From Latrodectus hesperus (taxonomy: Eukaryota; Arthropoda; Arachnida; Araneae; Theridiidae): a DNA stretch of 64,000 nt. Positions within the stretch are counted from its first letter, which is position 1. The number at the start of each line of letters is the position of its first letter. The translations under genes were made by a program, and so were the position numbers. The notes under the pieces were generated by a model. The model was not told the DNA's origin. It did no database searches and saw only the letters and a program-made list of their open reading frames with translations. The stretch spans positions 109,296,245-109,360,244 of the forward strand of contig CM075855.1 of NCBI GenBank assembly GCA_037975125.1, given 5' to 3'. This document shows positions 38,627 through 51,242 of the stretch, piece by piece.

Positions 38627-41268
38627 AAACATTTTATGCTTATACCAAACTATAATATTAACTATCATTTCCTAACAAAATTTTAAAAATTAAAAAGGTA
38701 AATTGCAATAGAAACTATGAAAATATTTGTAGCATAACTGTAAATACACCATTAACACCGAATAAAAGTATGTTTTAACTAAAGAAAAAAAATTCTAAGG
38801 GGAACTGAGAAAACTGTGGCAAAACTTAAAAGTGACTATCGCTTAATATTTTAAATAAATTAAATTTTAAAAAAGGTTTTTGAATACATTTGCTGAAGTT
38901 ATAAATATACTATTGCATAACACGTAATAACAATGTGTTTTTTTAAATAATAAAGCAAATTTCTATAAGAAATGGAAACAATTGCAGAAAACTATAAAAA
39001 AGTATAAAACTAATATTTGATAAATACTTATCGAAACAAAAATTAATATACAGTATTATGTTTTAATAAACAGTTACTTTTTATGTAAATAAACTTATTA
39101 GAAATTTTATAACACAATATTTGGACATAAATTATACTGAAAAATACGCTTTGAATCTCTTACCACAAACAACGTTTTTCTATTAAAAATGAAAGCCAAT
39201 ACTCTAGCGCTTTGTAGGCGATTAGGCGTATCGTCTAAGCCCTAACTTCCCTCGAAAAAAATTCTTTTCAATAAGAATTTTGACACCATCACCCTTTAAG
39301 AAATATTGGCTTTTTAAACCACGAGGAAAAGAATATTCTCGAAGCTGCTCATTAACATACATATGCACGTGGCTTTCGTTCCTTATTTATACCCTTGAAG
39401 GGAAAAAGTAGATTATATGGCAGCTTTTAGATTAACCCTTCAGACCAGTTATCTAACTTGAATTATTGGCTAGCGGTTGAAGTTACACATTTTACGCCAC
39501 TTTCAAACGCAAGACAACAAACTCTTCTTTTTTGACTGGTGCTGTTGAGTTTTATTCTTTCATGGACGTTAACGGGCTGAAAATGAATGTCACCCATTAC
39601 TCATGGCTCTTCTCATTAAAAACGAACAAATCTAGATTTATTGCTTTAGCTATCCGGTTTTTACCCGGGTATTAAGAACTGATAATAAATACTGCAATTG
39701 AAAATTTTTGAGGAGCATTAAAATGCAAGAAATTAACTTTTTTCTTTTCCGTTTTACGTTCTCTTTCAACTTGAATGAACTTTTCTTCCGTTAAAGGAAT
39801 GCTAGAGGAAAAAAAACTAAAGGGTGATTTTGATGAAAGAGTAAAAAATTATTGGCCCTGACTTGCTGATTAAAACATACTCGGTTAATAATTACGTCAT
39901 TTTCGGCGACTATGAAACCCTGATTGTGGACCACTGATGCGTGTAGAATCAACTGAAGCGAATATTTTCCTGAAATTCATTCAAATATTTTTTTTCCATG
40001 TTTAAACTTCTTTTCAAAATTTTTTCCTTTTCGGTTTTTTAATGGTTTTACAGGAAATGACATGGCGATGCTATATTCATATCTGAATTCTGGTTTGTTT
40101 GTAATTTTTCAGAAGAATTTCAATTACGCATTGTGCTAGTTTTTCGTAAAAATGCCGATGAATTTATTCAAAAGAATATACAATTTTTAATTTATGGACA
40201 CGTTTTCGTTGACTTCAAATCAACTTTGGACTATAATGGAAATTTAAAATGGGAATTGAATGCTGATTTTTTTTCCTTTCCATGGAAATGGATAATTAGT
40301 TTTGGAAGAAAATGTGGTTTTTATATATTTGTAAATGGCGATTTTCATAATTTTTTATTTCATCAAATAAAGATTTAAAGCATAGAAAGAGAATATTTTC
40401 ATATTTTTAAAAGACTATAGTTCGATGCTCGTGATTAAAAAAGAATATTTTATGCATACATTTGATTAAACAATTTAAATTGAGTATTCAAAAATGAAAA
40501 ATAATTTTGTTTTGATTTAATGGTACACTTACTTATTGTTTAAATTTGAGATGCTATTAATTTTGCATACATATAGTTAATAAGTTCCCTTTTTCTTATA
40601 AAGAAATGAAAGATTTAAATACACAAATGTCTTTTAAAGAGAAATGCTTACAAAAATTTTAATTTATGTATATTTAAGTTTATTTCTTAATACTCAAAGT
40701 AATTATCGAAAATTAAAATTTCATGCAATAATATTTTTAATGTTATATATTTTTTAAATTTAGTAAATATTTTTTGTTTTGTAATATATTTGGTTTCATT
40801 AAACTTCATTTAGTAGACAGTGTTTTAACGTGAAATTCGTTGTAAAGCACATGTGTATATTACTCTCATTGTTCAGCAGAGATTGTGTGTAAATACTTAA
40901 TATCTTTTAGATCAAATTTAGTTTCATATTGAATCCATGAAGTGGATACCTTACTGTTTTAAGGCATTTTAATGTCCATCATGCAAATTTCTTAGAAAAA
41001 GAATTTTCCATATTCAATGAACGTTTTAAAATGGCAAAACACGATAAACACTCAAGCATGGCCAATAACCAATGTGCATCAAGAAGAGCAACATTCATTT
41101 TTATTTGGTGAAGAATGTTGATATCTTTCCCCGAAGAATATTGTGCTAGTCGACATGCTTTGCTTTTAGGGTAGCTCAAAATTATTTCTTCCCGTTGAAA
41201 ATATAATTTATTCTGAAATATTCGGGGAAGATTATATATGTATACGATTCTACATGGAACTAAGTATA
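38627..41268. other. Spacer with a complex island at about 39180-39970
   Basis: The island has mixed composition and no partner in the window, with features such as GTAGGCGATTAGGCGTATCG. No coding frame I can name. Frames at 40133-40378 and 40979-41293 (minus) are unrecognised. The rest is AT-rich. Confidence 0.35.
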
Positions 41269-41402
41269 AGAGATTTAATGTTGGTGTAAGCAAGGCATTA
41301 GTCTCAAAATTTAAAAGAGACTGTTTACAAATATTGCAATTATTAATTTAAAATTCTATTTAATAATTTTTTTTAAAATTTATATCGTCCTTACCGATTT
41401 AA
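41269..41402 (+). repeat. Dispersed repeat R1, copy 3
   Basis: From GTTGGTGTAAGCAAGGC to ATCGTCCTTACCGATTTA it follows the right half of copy 2 (21937-22053). It lies about 420 bp from the second Merlin element, as copy 2 lies next to the first. Confidence 0.55.
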
Positions 41403-41817
41403 ATTAACTATAAAGAGGATGTTTCGTTTTGTCTGTTTCATTTTGCTTTTTTCTTCTATTTTATTGTCAACGTGTTAATGGTTTGAACCAATGGAAGACG
41501 GTTTCTCAAAACGATAGTTTGGTCTTTATATAAGAAATCATTTTATCAACAAAATGAGCTTCGACACTATTCTCAAATATTCGAAGGTGAACTTCGCCTT
41601 GTTTGTTGCCACTCAAAGTATGCGTTATGAAGGCAGGCAGCAAATTCGTAAACTAGGGATATTTACAACGCCGTCTCACTATAATGTCGTAATTAATCAT
41701 GTGCAATGTTAATGAAACGTTATCTCGCGTCATTTACATTTTAATCCAACGAGAATTTTAATAAAGTTTCGTAATCATGATCTCAACTGGAACCAAAGAA
41801 ACAATCACTTTATCGTT
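41403..41817. other. Higher-complexity spacer
   Basis: Less AT-rich block between R1 and the Merlin element, with CpG sites (ACAACGCCGTCTCACTATAA). Nothing recognised. Confidence 0.3.
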
Positions 41818-41825
41818 AAAAATAG

Positions 41826-42806
41826 GGCAGAGGTGCCGTATAATCCATGGTTACAAATTCTGAGTTTTTATGACGACGACGAAATGTTGCCAAGATGTCG
41901 TCATTGTGACGTAATGCCGCGCGATTTTGTTCTAATTGTGACGAAATAAAATCGTTTTCGAAAAACTTTACGTATCTAAATATTAAACTTAAACCTGATA
42001 AATAAAGAGCGTGAATATATATTATTGAAATAATAAAATTTAAAAAATAATGAAACATTAGAACAGAAAGTGAAACATTAGAAAATACAAATATTTTCTT
42101 TATTCGTATTCGTTTCCGAAGTTTCCGAAATTACTTCGGAAACGAATACGAATAAGGAAAATATGGGAACTTCGAAAATGTAAATATCAGTTTTAGAAAA
42201 ATCAAAATACGAATTCTAACGAAAATTCCAGAAGAATTCGAACACTAATAATAATGAAAAATAAAGCAACATTCGGAAAAGAATAAATATAAATTATTAA
42301 GTACAAATTAAACTGTTAAATAGAATATCTTTAGGAAATTAAATGCAGAAACAATAATTTTAAAAATGTATATACAAATTATATAGTATTTTATAGTAAT
42401 AATATAAATTATAAGAATGCAGTACATAAACTAAAGGAAGAATGTGTCGACAATATTAAAAACAGTAACTTTAAATTCAATTTAAATTTTTAAAGTAATG
42501 AAAAAGAGCAATACAACCTGGAATTTAAGTATCCAAAATGTCAAGCAAATTGCAAAACACACTAAAAGAATCTTAGGAAGATAGCTCGCAAAAATTTCTA
42601 GTAAAATGCTGAAATGGAACAAAATGTTCTAAATTTCGTCACGATGACGTAAACACTAGAGTTGTTAAAATTGAATTTTCACCTTAATTCTTATTGGTCT
42701 TCATCTGTATGACGTAATAATAATCAGGTTACCAGATACAAATGAATATCCGCCAAAAAATCGCCAATCTCAGAATTTGGCGCATGGATTATACGGCACC
42801 TGTGCC
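41826..42806. mobile_element. Non-autonomous Merlin element, 981 bp, 8-bp TSD
   Basis: The left end reads GGCAGAGGTGCCGTATAATC and the complement of the right end GGCACAGGTGCCGTATAATC. The match continues with CATG and CAAATTCTGAG. AAAAATAG flanks both sides (41818-41825 and 42807-42814), an 8-bp target duplication as known for Merlin. About 620 bp of its left part align with 22055-22680 next to the ISXO2-like transposase, so it is a deletion derivative of that family. It has no transposase of its own. A 21-bp perfect hairpin sits at 42101-42154. Confidence 0.88.
42101..42154. repeat. Hairpin with perfect 21-bp arms in the Merlin element
   Basis: TATTCGTATTCGTTTCCGAA plus G (42101-42121) pairs exactly with 42134-42154 around a 12-nt loop. 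In the copy at 22313-22360 the same arms are present but mutated. Confidence 0.92.
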
Positions 42807-42814
42807 AAAAATAG

Positions 42815-43914
42815 TGCTGTTTTATTAATAAATTTGAAATACATACATCTAGTTAGTATTAACGGATAATATCTCTTAATTGATATCAATAAGAAAGCGC
42901 ATTCTTTTGTTTTAAACTGAGATTATAAAATATTTAATTAAATGAGAGGGGTAACTTTGAAACTATTTATGTTTCTGCCTTTATATCAGTAGAAATTCGT
43001 ATACATCTGTAAAGAGCGAAAGAAGTGTAGAGAAATTAAATGTAAGTCCTTAAAGATTTTGGTGAGTAAAATCAAGTTGTCATAATAAAATAAAGTTTTC
43101 ATTATAAAATCAAGTTTTCATTATAGAATTAAGTTTTCATTATAAAATCAAGGTTTGAATAATGAATAAAATCAAGTTTTCACGAAAATTAAATTGCTTT
43201 GGACATTATTCTACTTTTGAAAGGCAATAAAAATAGTCAAGGACCTTTTAAATAATTTGTTGCTCATTTACTCCTCTAAATTTCCCAACGTAAGTAATTG
43301 CTATTTTTTTAATCAACTTAGGATACATTTTTCAAGAACACATTATATGTGGTAAGAATCAATCCATCTAATTGTTATTTGTGGAATACTATTTGAATGC
43401 TTTTAATCATCGAATATTTTTTTAGTATTTATAAGAAATTAAAATTATACTGCATGTAATGTATAATATCAAGGATTTTTCCAAACCAACTCTGATGTTA
43501 TATGTATAATTTAACATACATTATACTGACTTAATTAGTAAAATAAAGAATAATAAATACTGTTCAAACAAAGTATAATACATATACTTTAGAATAAAAA
43601 CAAAAGAAGATAGATTAAAATGTGCTTTCTAACAATTTATTAAAGTTAATTTCCTTTTAATTGAATCACGATTAAAGTTCTAAAAATAATTAAAATTGAA
43701 TTATGGCAAAAGTAATTTACTAAATGCTAATTGATATTAATTACACATAACCATTATTAAATATATTGTTTCAAGTTATTATGATGTTTGCTATTTGTTA
43801 AAGCTTACGTAAAATACTTCGTGTATAACTTAGGGATAACAGAGGAAAAATCAGATTCGAAAATTTAAATAAAATCTTTTAATTACAGTTAATAAAAACT
43901 TTTTTATAAGACCC
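42815..43914. other. AT-rich spacer with 19-bp tandem repeat
   Basis: Besides the small array at 43070-43178, nothing recognised. Confidence 0.5.
43070..43178. repeat. 19-bp tandem repeat, about five copies
   Basis: AAGTTTTCATTATAAAATC-type units with AAGTTTTC at 43093, 43112 and 43131, plus imperfect units on both sides. Confidence 0.8.
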
Positions 43915-44540
43915 CTGACTGTCATTTTGCAAGTGTCTGTTGGATAAAAGCACATGAGGTCTACGAAGGAAATAAAAGGGTAGACTATCTGGCTCGACAA
44001 GCAGCACTAGACAATAGCATCCATTTTTATTGACACCCCATGGTCCAAATTTATTCATCAATAACTTATATTGTATAATTCAATAACATAGATTAATCGT
44101 TTTATTTATAAGCATAGATTAAACAAATGGCAAATTTATTGGGACAATCAGACCAAAGGCCATGGACTCACAATATCTTTCTGTCTCCGTGGGATCACTC
44201 TTCTTCCTTAAGAATAAAATAATTATTTTACCACTAAAATGAATCTCATTTATTTCCTTTCCAGAAATGGTACATTCGTCTCATTATAAATAATTCGGTA
44301 GAAGTGACATGTTATGTTCATGTGGTAAAGAAGATGTAAAGAAGATTCAATAGATGCTGCATCTTAGATTGCCAACAACCACGTAAGATCCAAATAAGAC
44401 ATCCTGTCTATTCGACATCTCTAGTGATGTATTAACCATAGGACCTCTCTCATCTTCAAATTCTCAACATAAGGAATATCCTCATAGATTTGGAATTGAA
44501 CGTCTGACATCAAACTTTCTGTCACTATTTGACTTAAAAG
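43915..44540 (+). mobile_element. Non-LTR retrotransposon RNase H domain and tail, decayed
   Basis: One frame reads VCWIKAH, then EGNKRVDYLARQAALDNSI and a stop near 44030. This is the RNase H pattern W-[IV]-x-[AGS]-H...GN-x-x-[AV]-D with the active-site aspartate kept. Further on, KWQIYWDNQTKGHG and, after stops, MLCSCGKEDV follow; the CSCG-x-E-D block is the Cys motif after RNase H. Several stops and shifts break it. The boundaries on both sides are uncertain. Confidence 0.6.
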
Positions 44541-44992
44541 GCTCCGCATAACTCAATTATACATGAATTTTCAATCAATGAAGCAGTCATTAATGTAGTT
44601 TCTTCATTGTTCAGGATTTGTTGTATGATATTCAAAGCTTTATTTTTTATGACTGCTATAGTATTGTTATGTTTTTCATTAAGTTGGAAATCTCTTCTGT
44701 GTTAATTATTGAAAATGCTGAGATATAGAATGTAATCTTGCTGGAAAAAATTATATATATTTATTCTTCGAAAAATTAAGCCGAACAATAGCGATTAAAC
44801 CATTAATTCACGGGCCTCCAATATTTATTGACTAAGTCCTCATACTGAGAAAGTAGATTACAATCATTTAAGTGTTAAAAAATCGTTGGTTGATTAGAGA
44901 TGATATGCCAAGCAATTATGTTCAGTCTGTTAAATGGAGAAGTTTTTCTTAGAAAACAGAGAACAGCTTGATCCTGTCCAATGTTCCGACGA
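44541..44992. other. AT-rich spacer, no feature seen
   Basis: Nothing recognised. Confidence 0.5.
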
Positions 44993-45003
44993 GCGCGCGC
45001 GCG

Positions 45004-45032
<29 letters not shown>
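44993..45032. repeat. (GC)n-(AC)n-(AT)n compound microsatellite
   Basis: Six GC steps pass into about ten AC steps and then five AT steps. A GC-dinucleotide run is unusual in this AT-rich window; alternating purine-pyrimidine DNA of this kind can adopt the Z form. Confidence 0.95.
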
Positions 45033-45036
<4 letters not shown>

Positions 45037-45142
45037 GTTTATGCTGAGCCAAAAGAATAAAACTTCATTGAATTGGGTATTTTATCAATATTATGTAGCA
45101 TTGAAACGGTTTATTAACATCAACCTACTTTAACGTATAATA

Positions 45143-45205
45143 TTATCCAAAAATCATTCTATTGAAGTAGCCATTTTTTAAAAAGAGTTTATTAGTATGA
45201 AAAGT

Positions 45206-45295
<90 letters not shown>

Positions 45296-45396
45296 AACTG
45301 TAAAACTCTAAAATTTAGTTTATATACTTTTGTTAGTAATAAATTATTTAAAAAATAAAAAAATGCCTACTTTAATCGAATGACTTTTTGGATAAT
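45143..45396. mobile_element. Palindromic MITE-like element with a (TA)n loop
   Basis: The left arm begins TTATCCAAAAATCATTCTAT (45143). The complement of the right arm begins TTATCCAAAAAGTCATTCGA (ending 45396). Similarity continues for about 70 bp (GAAGTAGCCATTTTTT versus AAAGTAGGCATTTTTT). Between the arms is an 83-bp TA tract (45209-45291). No transposase and no certain target duplication. A fold-back element is the simplest reading. Confidence 0.65.
45209..45291. repeat. (TA)n microsatellite
   Basis: About 83 bp of pure TA at the centre of the palindromic element. Confidence 0.98.
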
Positions 45397-48300
45397 GATA
45401 TTTAATGATCCAATTCCATAATAATTAAAAATCCAATTCCATAATAATTAAAATAATATCTTTGCAGAACTTCAAATTTTTCTCCAACTTGAAATTTAAA
45501 ATTTTACAGTTTTCCTAATGGAAAAATGTATCTTTAAAATTTTTCTTTACCTAATAACATATGTCTATAAGCTATTTTTCACACACATTCTAGTTAATAA
45601 TATTTAATGAAGATTACAAAAACATTTGATTTGACAGATTTTTATTCTTCAAATAATCAAACATTTTAAGAAAAATTTAAAATTTGGAAAATGTAATATT
45701 TATTTATAAAATAAAGAACTTCTATTTTAAATGAATTAATAAAATTCATGTAGGAGAAATTACAGGAATCGTAAGTACACTTTCCTTACTATATTTATAA
45801 TGTGTTTTAAAAATATAATAAGGGATATTATAAAAAAATATGTGTCACTGATGATAGAATGAGATTAAAAAGCCTAGTTTGACGTAAATTACAATTAACA
45901 ATTCAAAATAAGTTGCATTGCTTTAATTTTATACTAAATTTACTATCCAACATACAAAATCAACAAATCTAAAAATATTTAACTTTGAAAAGAAAATTTA
46001 TGTCTTATGAAATATACTAGTATTAAAAGGATATATTCTAATTCTTAGAACAAACCCTGTTTCTCTGTAAACACCGTACTTGAAGGGAACAAATTTAAGA
46101 ATTTTAAAAATCAACAGAAACACAGCATCATCACAAATGTTGCACCAATTTTAATATACGAAAGGCAATGCCATAAACAACACAATCTTTAAACTTGTGT
46201 CATGTTGTATGACAAATAAATAAATAAAATAAAATAGAAATATGTAGCTCAAAAATGAATTATAAATTTCAAATGTAGAAAATATATTTACGTTCATACC
46301 TATAAAGATATTTATAAAAAGATGTGTGTGCGTGAATAATACTCATATGTTACAAATATATCACAAGTGTTAAATGAACTAAAAAAGAAAATGAATTAAA
46401 TTTTATTCTTTGCTAAAAATATTTATAGCAGGCTGTACGTTAGTGAAGATTTCATTATGGGAAAAGTAGCAGGCATAGTATAATTACTTTAATTTTCATA
46501 TATGTAAATTCACTGAACTTATACGCGTTAATACCCCATTGTTAAATATATTTATTTATTAACTTAAGTTTCTTTATCAAACATTTGCTTGAAAAATGTT
46601 GCAGTACAATTTGTAGTAAATACTAATATGCGATAAAGAAATTACGATTAATAAATAAGCCTGCATTTTAAATTTGAAATGCTTAAACATTTATTATATT
46701 TATATTTCCTGGCTAAGGTTCAATGTTTAATTAAAGTTTAACAAAATGTTAAATAAATTTTTTATTCTTTTATTATCACAAAATAAAATGCATTCCTTGT
46801 GTAATCTTAATTTGTTTATAGAAAACATAGTTATTCAGATTAAGACATAAAATTTTTTATAATCTAAATTCATTTAGCATACTTTTATTAAATAATGTTT
46901 ATATAAAGTAAAATTAGTGAAATATTTCTTCATTTTAGTTAGAAACATATTTTGTTGTATATAATGGAAAATATTCTTCATATATATTTTAGTGGAGGTA
47001 TCTGCTGAAATTGGTACAATTTTAAATTAAATTAATTTTTTAACTATTTATTCTATTTAAGGTTACTTTTTATACATAATATTAAGTAAAAATGTATTTT
47101 AAAGTAACAAAAATTTTTAATTAAATAAATAAATTTTCGATGTGAAATGATAAAATTCGTGGATCAAACCATTTATGCTCAAAAGTTAGCAAAAAATCCT
47201 CTACAGTTCAATAATTAAAATGAATATATTTTGGCAAAAATTGCCAGTCAATCGGAAATAAGCATTTTAATAAATGCAATAAAGAGAGTTTCATCACATA
47301 CAAATTAAACATTTATTACATATGTAATCACTTTAAAAACAAAAAAAAGATGCTTATTGAAAGAAAAAATTTAATCATTTCTCATGGGTGAGATTCTAGT
47401 ATGAGTGATGGCCATTATTATATAACAACCCAAGTAACTAAGTCAGATTTATTTTATGGGTTAAATTCTTTATCGAGATTGGAATAAAATTAATTTCATG
47501 CATATGTGGTGATTTTTCACAAGTATAATCCTTTGCTACAGAGTATTTAATTTTGTTGATTTTAGAAAGGAAAAGCATTGCTTTGTAATTTCGCGTTAAA
47601 TAGATTTATTTAAGTGTTAAAAGAAAATAAATTATTATGATTTAATACCTTATTACGGCAAATACTATTTAAATGCTTTTTGGAATACAATAAATAGAAA
47701 TTAAATAACATTAAATCAAAGAAAAACGCGCGGAGTTTAGAAACACATATAGCTTTCTGTAAAACATTATAATATTATTTTAGAAACAAATGTGAAAGAT
47801 GATAAATGTATTTCATATAAAAAATTGTCCTTTATTTATGTTCTCCGTTAATATGTTACTTTATGAATATTTTTTAATTACAACTTTGTTATTACAAATA
47901 CATTCTGAAGTAGAATTTTTGTATAATTAAAATGATTTTATTTCCTAATGTTTGTGTGCCTAAAACAACCACTTTAAATTTGATAAATTTAACAAATAAA
48001 TTTTTTAAAAAATTTAAACATGTAATATTTCAACATAAAACTTAATATCTTAATGGATATTACCTGATTGATTCAGAATCCTGTCTGTTTTGGAATCCTG
48101 TCTCAATCGTTTAAATTATATCAAGTAAAATATTTTGCCACTGAAATTATTCAAAACAAAGTAATTCTTCCATTATGTGTTCAAAGTTAAATTTCAGTTG
48201 TTTAAATATAATTTAGCATTTTATAAAGTATTCAATATAATAATAAAAAAAAACTTTTATTTCAGTACAAGTTGCTTCAATTTTTTTTTAAACCTAATGG

Positions 48301-48417
48301 TTTGGTTTGCTGTTTGCTTGTCAGTCTGCAGGCATTCTCTTGCATTAAATTGTTAATCTATTCGTTATCTATACTTCAATGTATATTGCAAAACACACAA
48401 TTTACATCTACGCATTT
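45397..48417. other. Long AT-rich spacer
   Basis: About 3 kb of very AT-rich DNA. A 22-bp doublet (TCCAATTCCATAATAATTAA) stands at 45408-45452. No genes, SINEs or transposon ends found. Confidence 0.55.
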
Positions 48418-48975
48418 ATTGGAAATTGATTGCTCTTCAGTGGATCCTGAGCCACTGCGATGTTTTTGGAAATGAGCAAGGAGACAGACTTGCAAAAGCT
48501 GGTTCCCTTATGATCCAGCCAAATACCCCTTTGCGTAACATCAAAAGTGTAATCCTCAGTAAAATAAAGGATAATAGAGTTTCCCTTTATGCTGATGTGG
48601 ATTTTATGGACAGGCAGTGGAAAAATTTTCTTGATGGGAACAATAAAATCCTTGGCTCCTTACCACGAGCTGTTGGTGTCGCTTTTTCCGGATGACAACT
48701 GGACATAACTACCTGCGGAAACATATGCATCAAACAGGTGTAGTGGACTCTGCTCATGGTCCACTGGGCAATCAAGGTAATATGGAAGCTGCTCACCTCA
48801 TGAGCTGCCCTGAAGTTTTAAAGTTTATGACTGGCAACTCTTTTGAGGCTACTAAAGGACTTTATTCTTGTTTTTATACTTGCTCATCTTTGTATTGGGC
48901 TGATCGTCGATTAATGACAGAAATGCCGAAGACGAGTGTAGGAAAAGAAAAAGGTTGGGAATTGAAACTATGAAC
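48418..48975 (+). mobile_element. Non-LTR retrotransposon RNase H domain and C-terminal tail
   Basis: LIALQWILSHCDVFGNEQGD then RLAKAGS is the C-terminal RNase H signature (QW-x-x-SHC...GNE-x-x-D-x-LAK). It is followed by DRQWKNFLDG. A shift near 48690 then leads to TTGHNYLRKHMHQTGVVDSA and MEAAHLMSCPE, the Cys/His tail. In that tail, positions that are usually cysteine are glycine (HGPLGNQG). There is no ATG; the frame enters from upstream DNA that is not recognisable, so the copy is 5'-truncated or decayed. Confidence 0.8.
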
Positions 48976-49658
48976 TATTCAACAGCAAGCTACAGCGTCA
49001 ACAGTTCAGTTACCTGCATTGCCAAAAACTGTTTTCAAAAACATTTCTCATTCTCTGACCTTGTTTTAAAAGTTATCTCGCATAATCTCATGATGGTGGT
49101 GCATTGCAGAAGAAAGAAAATTTTATAGACTGAATAAAATGTCACATAAATATATGATAATATATTGTCTCATGAGGAATAATTAACAAGTAAAGCAAAT
49201 TAAGAATGCACGTTGTTTCATCTACTTGTATCAAATTTATGCCACCTCGTTGCATTATAATTTGTTTCCAAGTAAATTTGTAAAATATGCTGGAATTATT
49301 TCATACCTTATACTACAATATACTTTTCAATTTGTGATTAACATCTATTCTTTTAAAATTGTTCAAGTTTAAAAAGTATCCATATTTTGATGTCACAGTC
49401 ATAAATATGACACTTTTTCTCACTATATTTGTTTTTAGTTCTTGCAAAATAATTTTAATAACTATTAAAAAGTAAAACTTTGATCTGGCTAATCATATAG
49501 ATATTCTTAAGAATAAAGTATTACCAAAATGTAAAGATTTATGTACTGAATATAATTTTTTTGATTATATTCTATTTATATATGTTTTTAAACTCTTTAA
49601 TTTTACAAGTTTAAACATTTCTTTCTTAAACATCTATATCTAACAGTGTATTAGTTTT
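48976..49658. other. AT-rich spacer, no feature seen
   Basis: Nothing recognised. Confidence 0.5.
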
Positions 49659-50030
49659 TTTGTTGCTGTTACTTGGACAAGTCTAGCTCGCTATGCCATT
49701 AGCAAGGCGAATTTAAGTCAGTATGATGCATTTTTCGTTTAACCAGAGCACCATGAAGGCGAAAGTGCGACTTTGCTCTAAGATTCCTCCGATAGATGGC
49801 ACCACCAGAGGATTCGATCCCCTAATTTTGACATTGATCTGAAGTGGAAGAAAATTTTCTACAGATTATTACGCCTATGGTAACTGCTCAATGACCAGAA
49901 GAATTTCGACTCTACAGATTTAACGAGCATATGTATCGGATGTACTTGTTGGTCTTTTGCGGCATTGAGAATCAAACCCCACCCTTACGGATGGAAGTTC
50001 GATGCCTTAACCACTCGGGTACCATAGATC
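49659..50030 (-). mobile_element. tRNA-derived SINE, family F (minus)
   Basis: The complement of (CAA)n tail is at the left (TTGTTGCTGTTACTTGGACA). Body blocks AGAGCACCATGAAGGCG, TCCGATAGATGGCACC and GGTCTTTTGCGGCATTGAG follow. The tRNA-like head complement is at the right (GAATCAAACCCCACCC, CCTTAACCACTCGG). Near full length but diverged from 63418-63797. Confidence 0.85.
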
Positions 50031-50730
50031 TATCATTTTTTTAAAGAACAATAATCGAATCATTTTAGATGTATAATACGAGTATATCTAGAATTGCAAC
50101 GAATTATAGTTTTGATCACAAACATTTTTGTAAAATTCGAATTTTATTTAATTTTTAATGATAAGAGAAACTTTGATATCCTTTTAGTTTTAACAAACAT
50201 TATCCAAACATGATGATTTAGCAATCACAACTTTTATATTTAGAAAGTATGCTACAGCAAGAAAGAACTCCCGTTACTTTCTTGATTCTCAGAAATTCTA
50301 TAACCTTTAATGTAAATTGCAAAATCATTTCGTATTGCATTTTATTTAAGTCATAATTTTCTTATTGTTGAGTTAATAGTATTGCAAAATCGAAAGTGTA
50401 CACTATAGAAGAATTTTTTCAGTTTAATGTGAAGTTTGAGTTGAGGATTCATTTAAATCTTCCAAATTACTACTTTCTTGCAGAAATAGTGAACTTATTT
50501 AAAGTTGGCTAACAGAATTTTCTCGAAAAATACGTGTAACATGATAAGGAAATACACATATCCACTTTCCGCTGGTAATTATTTTTTCCTTGAAGAAATT
50601 TCTGAAAAATATTTAGAGAGCAGAATTCAAATAAATTCTACGAAGCAATGCTTGTAATATTATGTCATGACGTGTGAATATTTTAGCTTTTAAAATTTTG
50701 AAATTAAACGTTTAAATATGTATTATAAGT
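50031..50730. other. AT-rich spacer, no feature seen
   Basis: Nothing recognised. Confidence 0.5.
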
Positions 50731-51005
50731 TTCTGTTGCTTTGGGACAGCTAGGCGATCAATATAGAGTGCTCTGCTCAATTTTTCCAACTGCACCGTAA
50801 TTTGGTATGGAGTTCAAAATCCTCAATACACACATGCCATAGGAAGTCGTTTATTGGATAGGCATTTATTCACAACCCATTCATACAAGGAAAGGACAAA
50901 TACAGGGGGAGATGTAGAAAGTACATCCATGTCTGAACAGGGATTCGAACCCAGGACCTCCCTATCCGTATTAGGCACACCGACCACTAGACAGTTTTGG
51001 GCGAC
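50731..51005 (-). mobile_element. tRNA-derived SINE, family B (minus), old copy
   Basis: CACACATGCCATAGG, ACAAGGAAAGGACAAA and the B-box complement GGGATTCGAACCCAGGACC match the other B copies in order. Flanks 50716-50730 and 51006-51020 agree at 11 of 15 positions, consistent with a heavily mutated target duplication. Confidence 0.85.
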
Positions 51006-51166
51006 ACATGCATAACAAGTAACATATTTTAATAATAAATAATATAAATTTAATAAATATTAGAACGATTCTTCTAAAGTAACAAATGGGCTTTTTTCTC
51101 GAAAGCCTTAAAATTCTTTAAAATTAAAAGAAATTTTTAAAAATATTTGTTTATAATTTATATATA

Positions 51167-51242
51167 TACTATTTAAAATATTTGTTAAACAATGATAAAA
51201 CTTATTTTATTATTATGAGAGATATAGTAAATTCATTTTTAT
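51167..51242. repeat. Exact 76-bp direct repeat, copy 1
   Basis: Runs from TACTATTTAAAATATTTG to AATTCATTTTTAT and is identical to 52288-52363, 1,121 bp to the right. Exact identity in otherwise neutral AT-rich DNA implies a recent duplication or gene conversion. Confidence 0.92.

Noticed and set aside
40979..41293. 104-codon minus-strand frame as a gene
   Set aside because: No domain, no codon pattern and no neighbouring exon that would support it; likely a chance frame.
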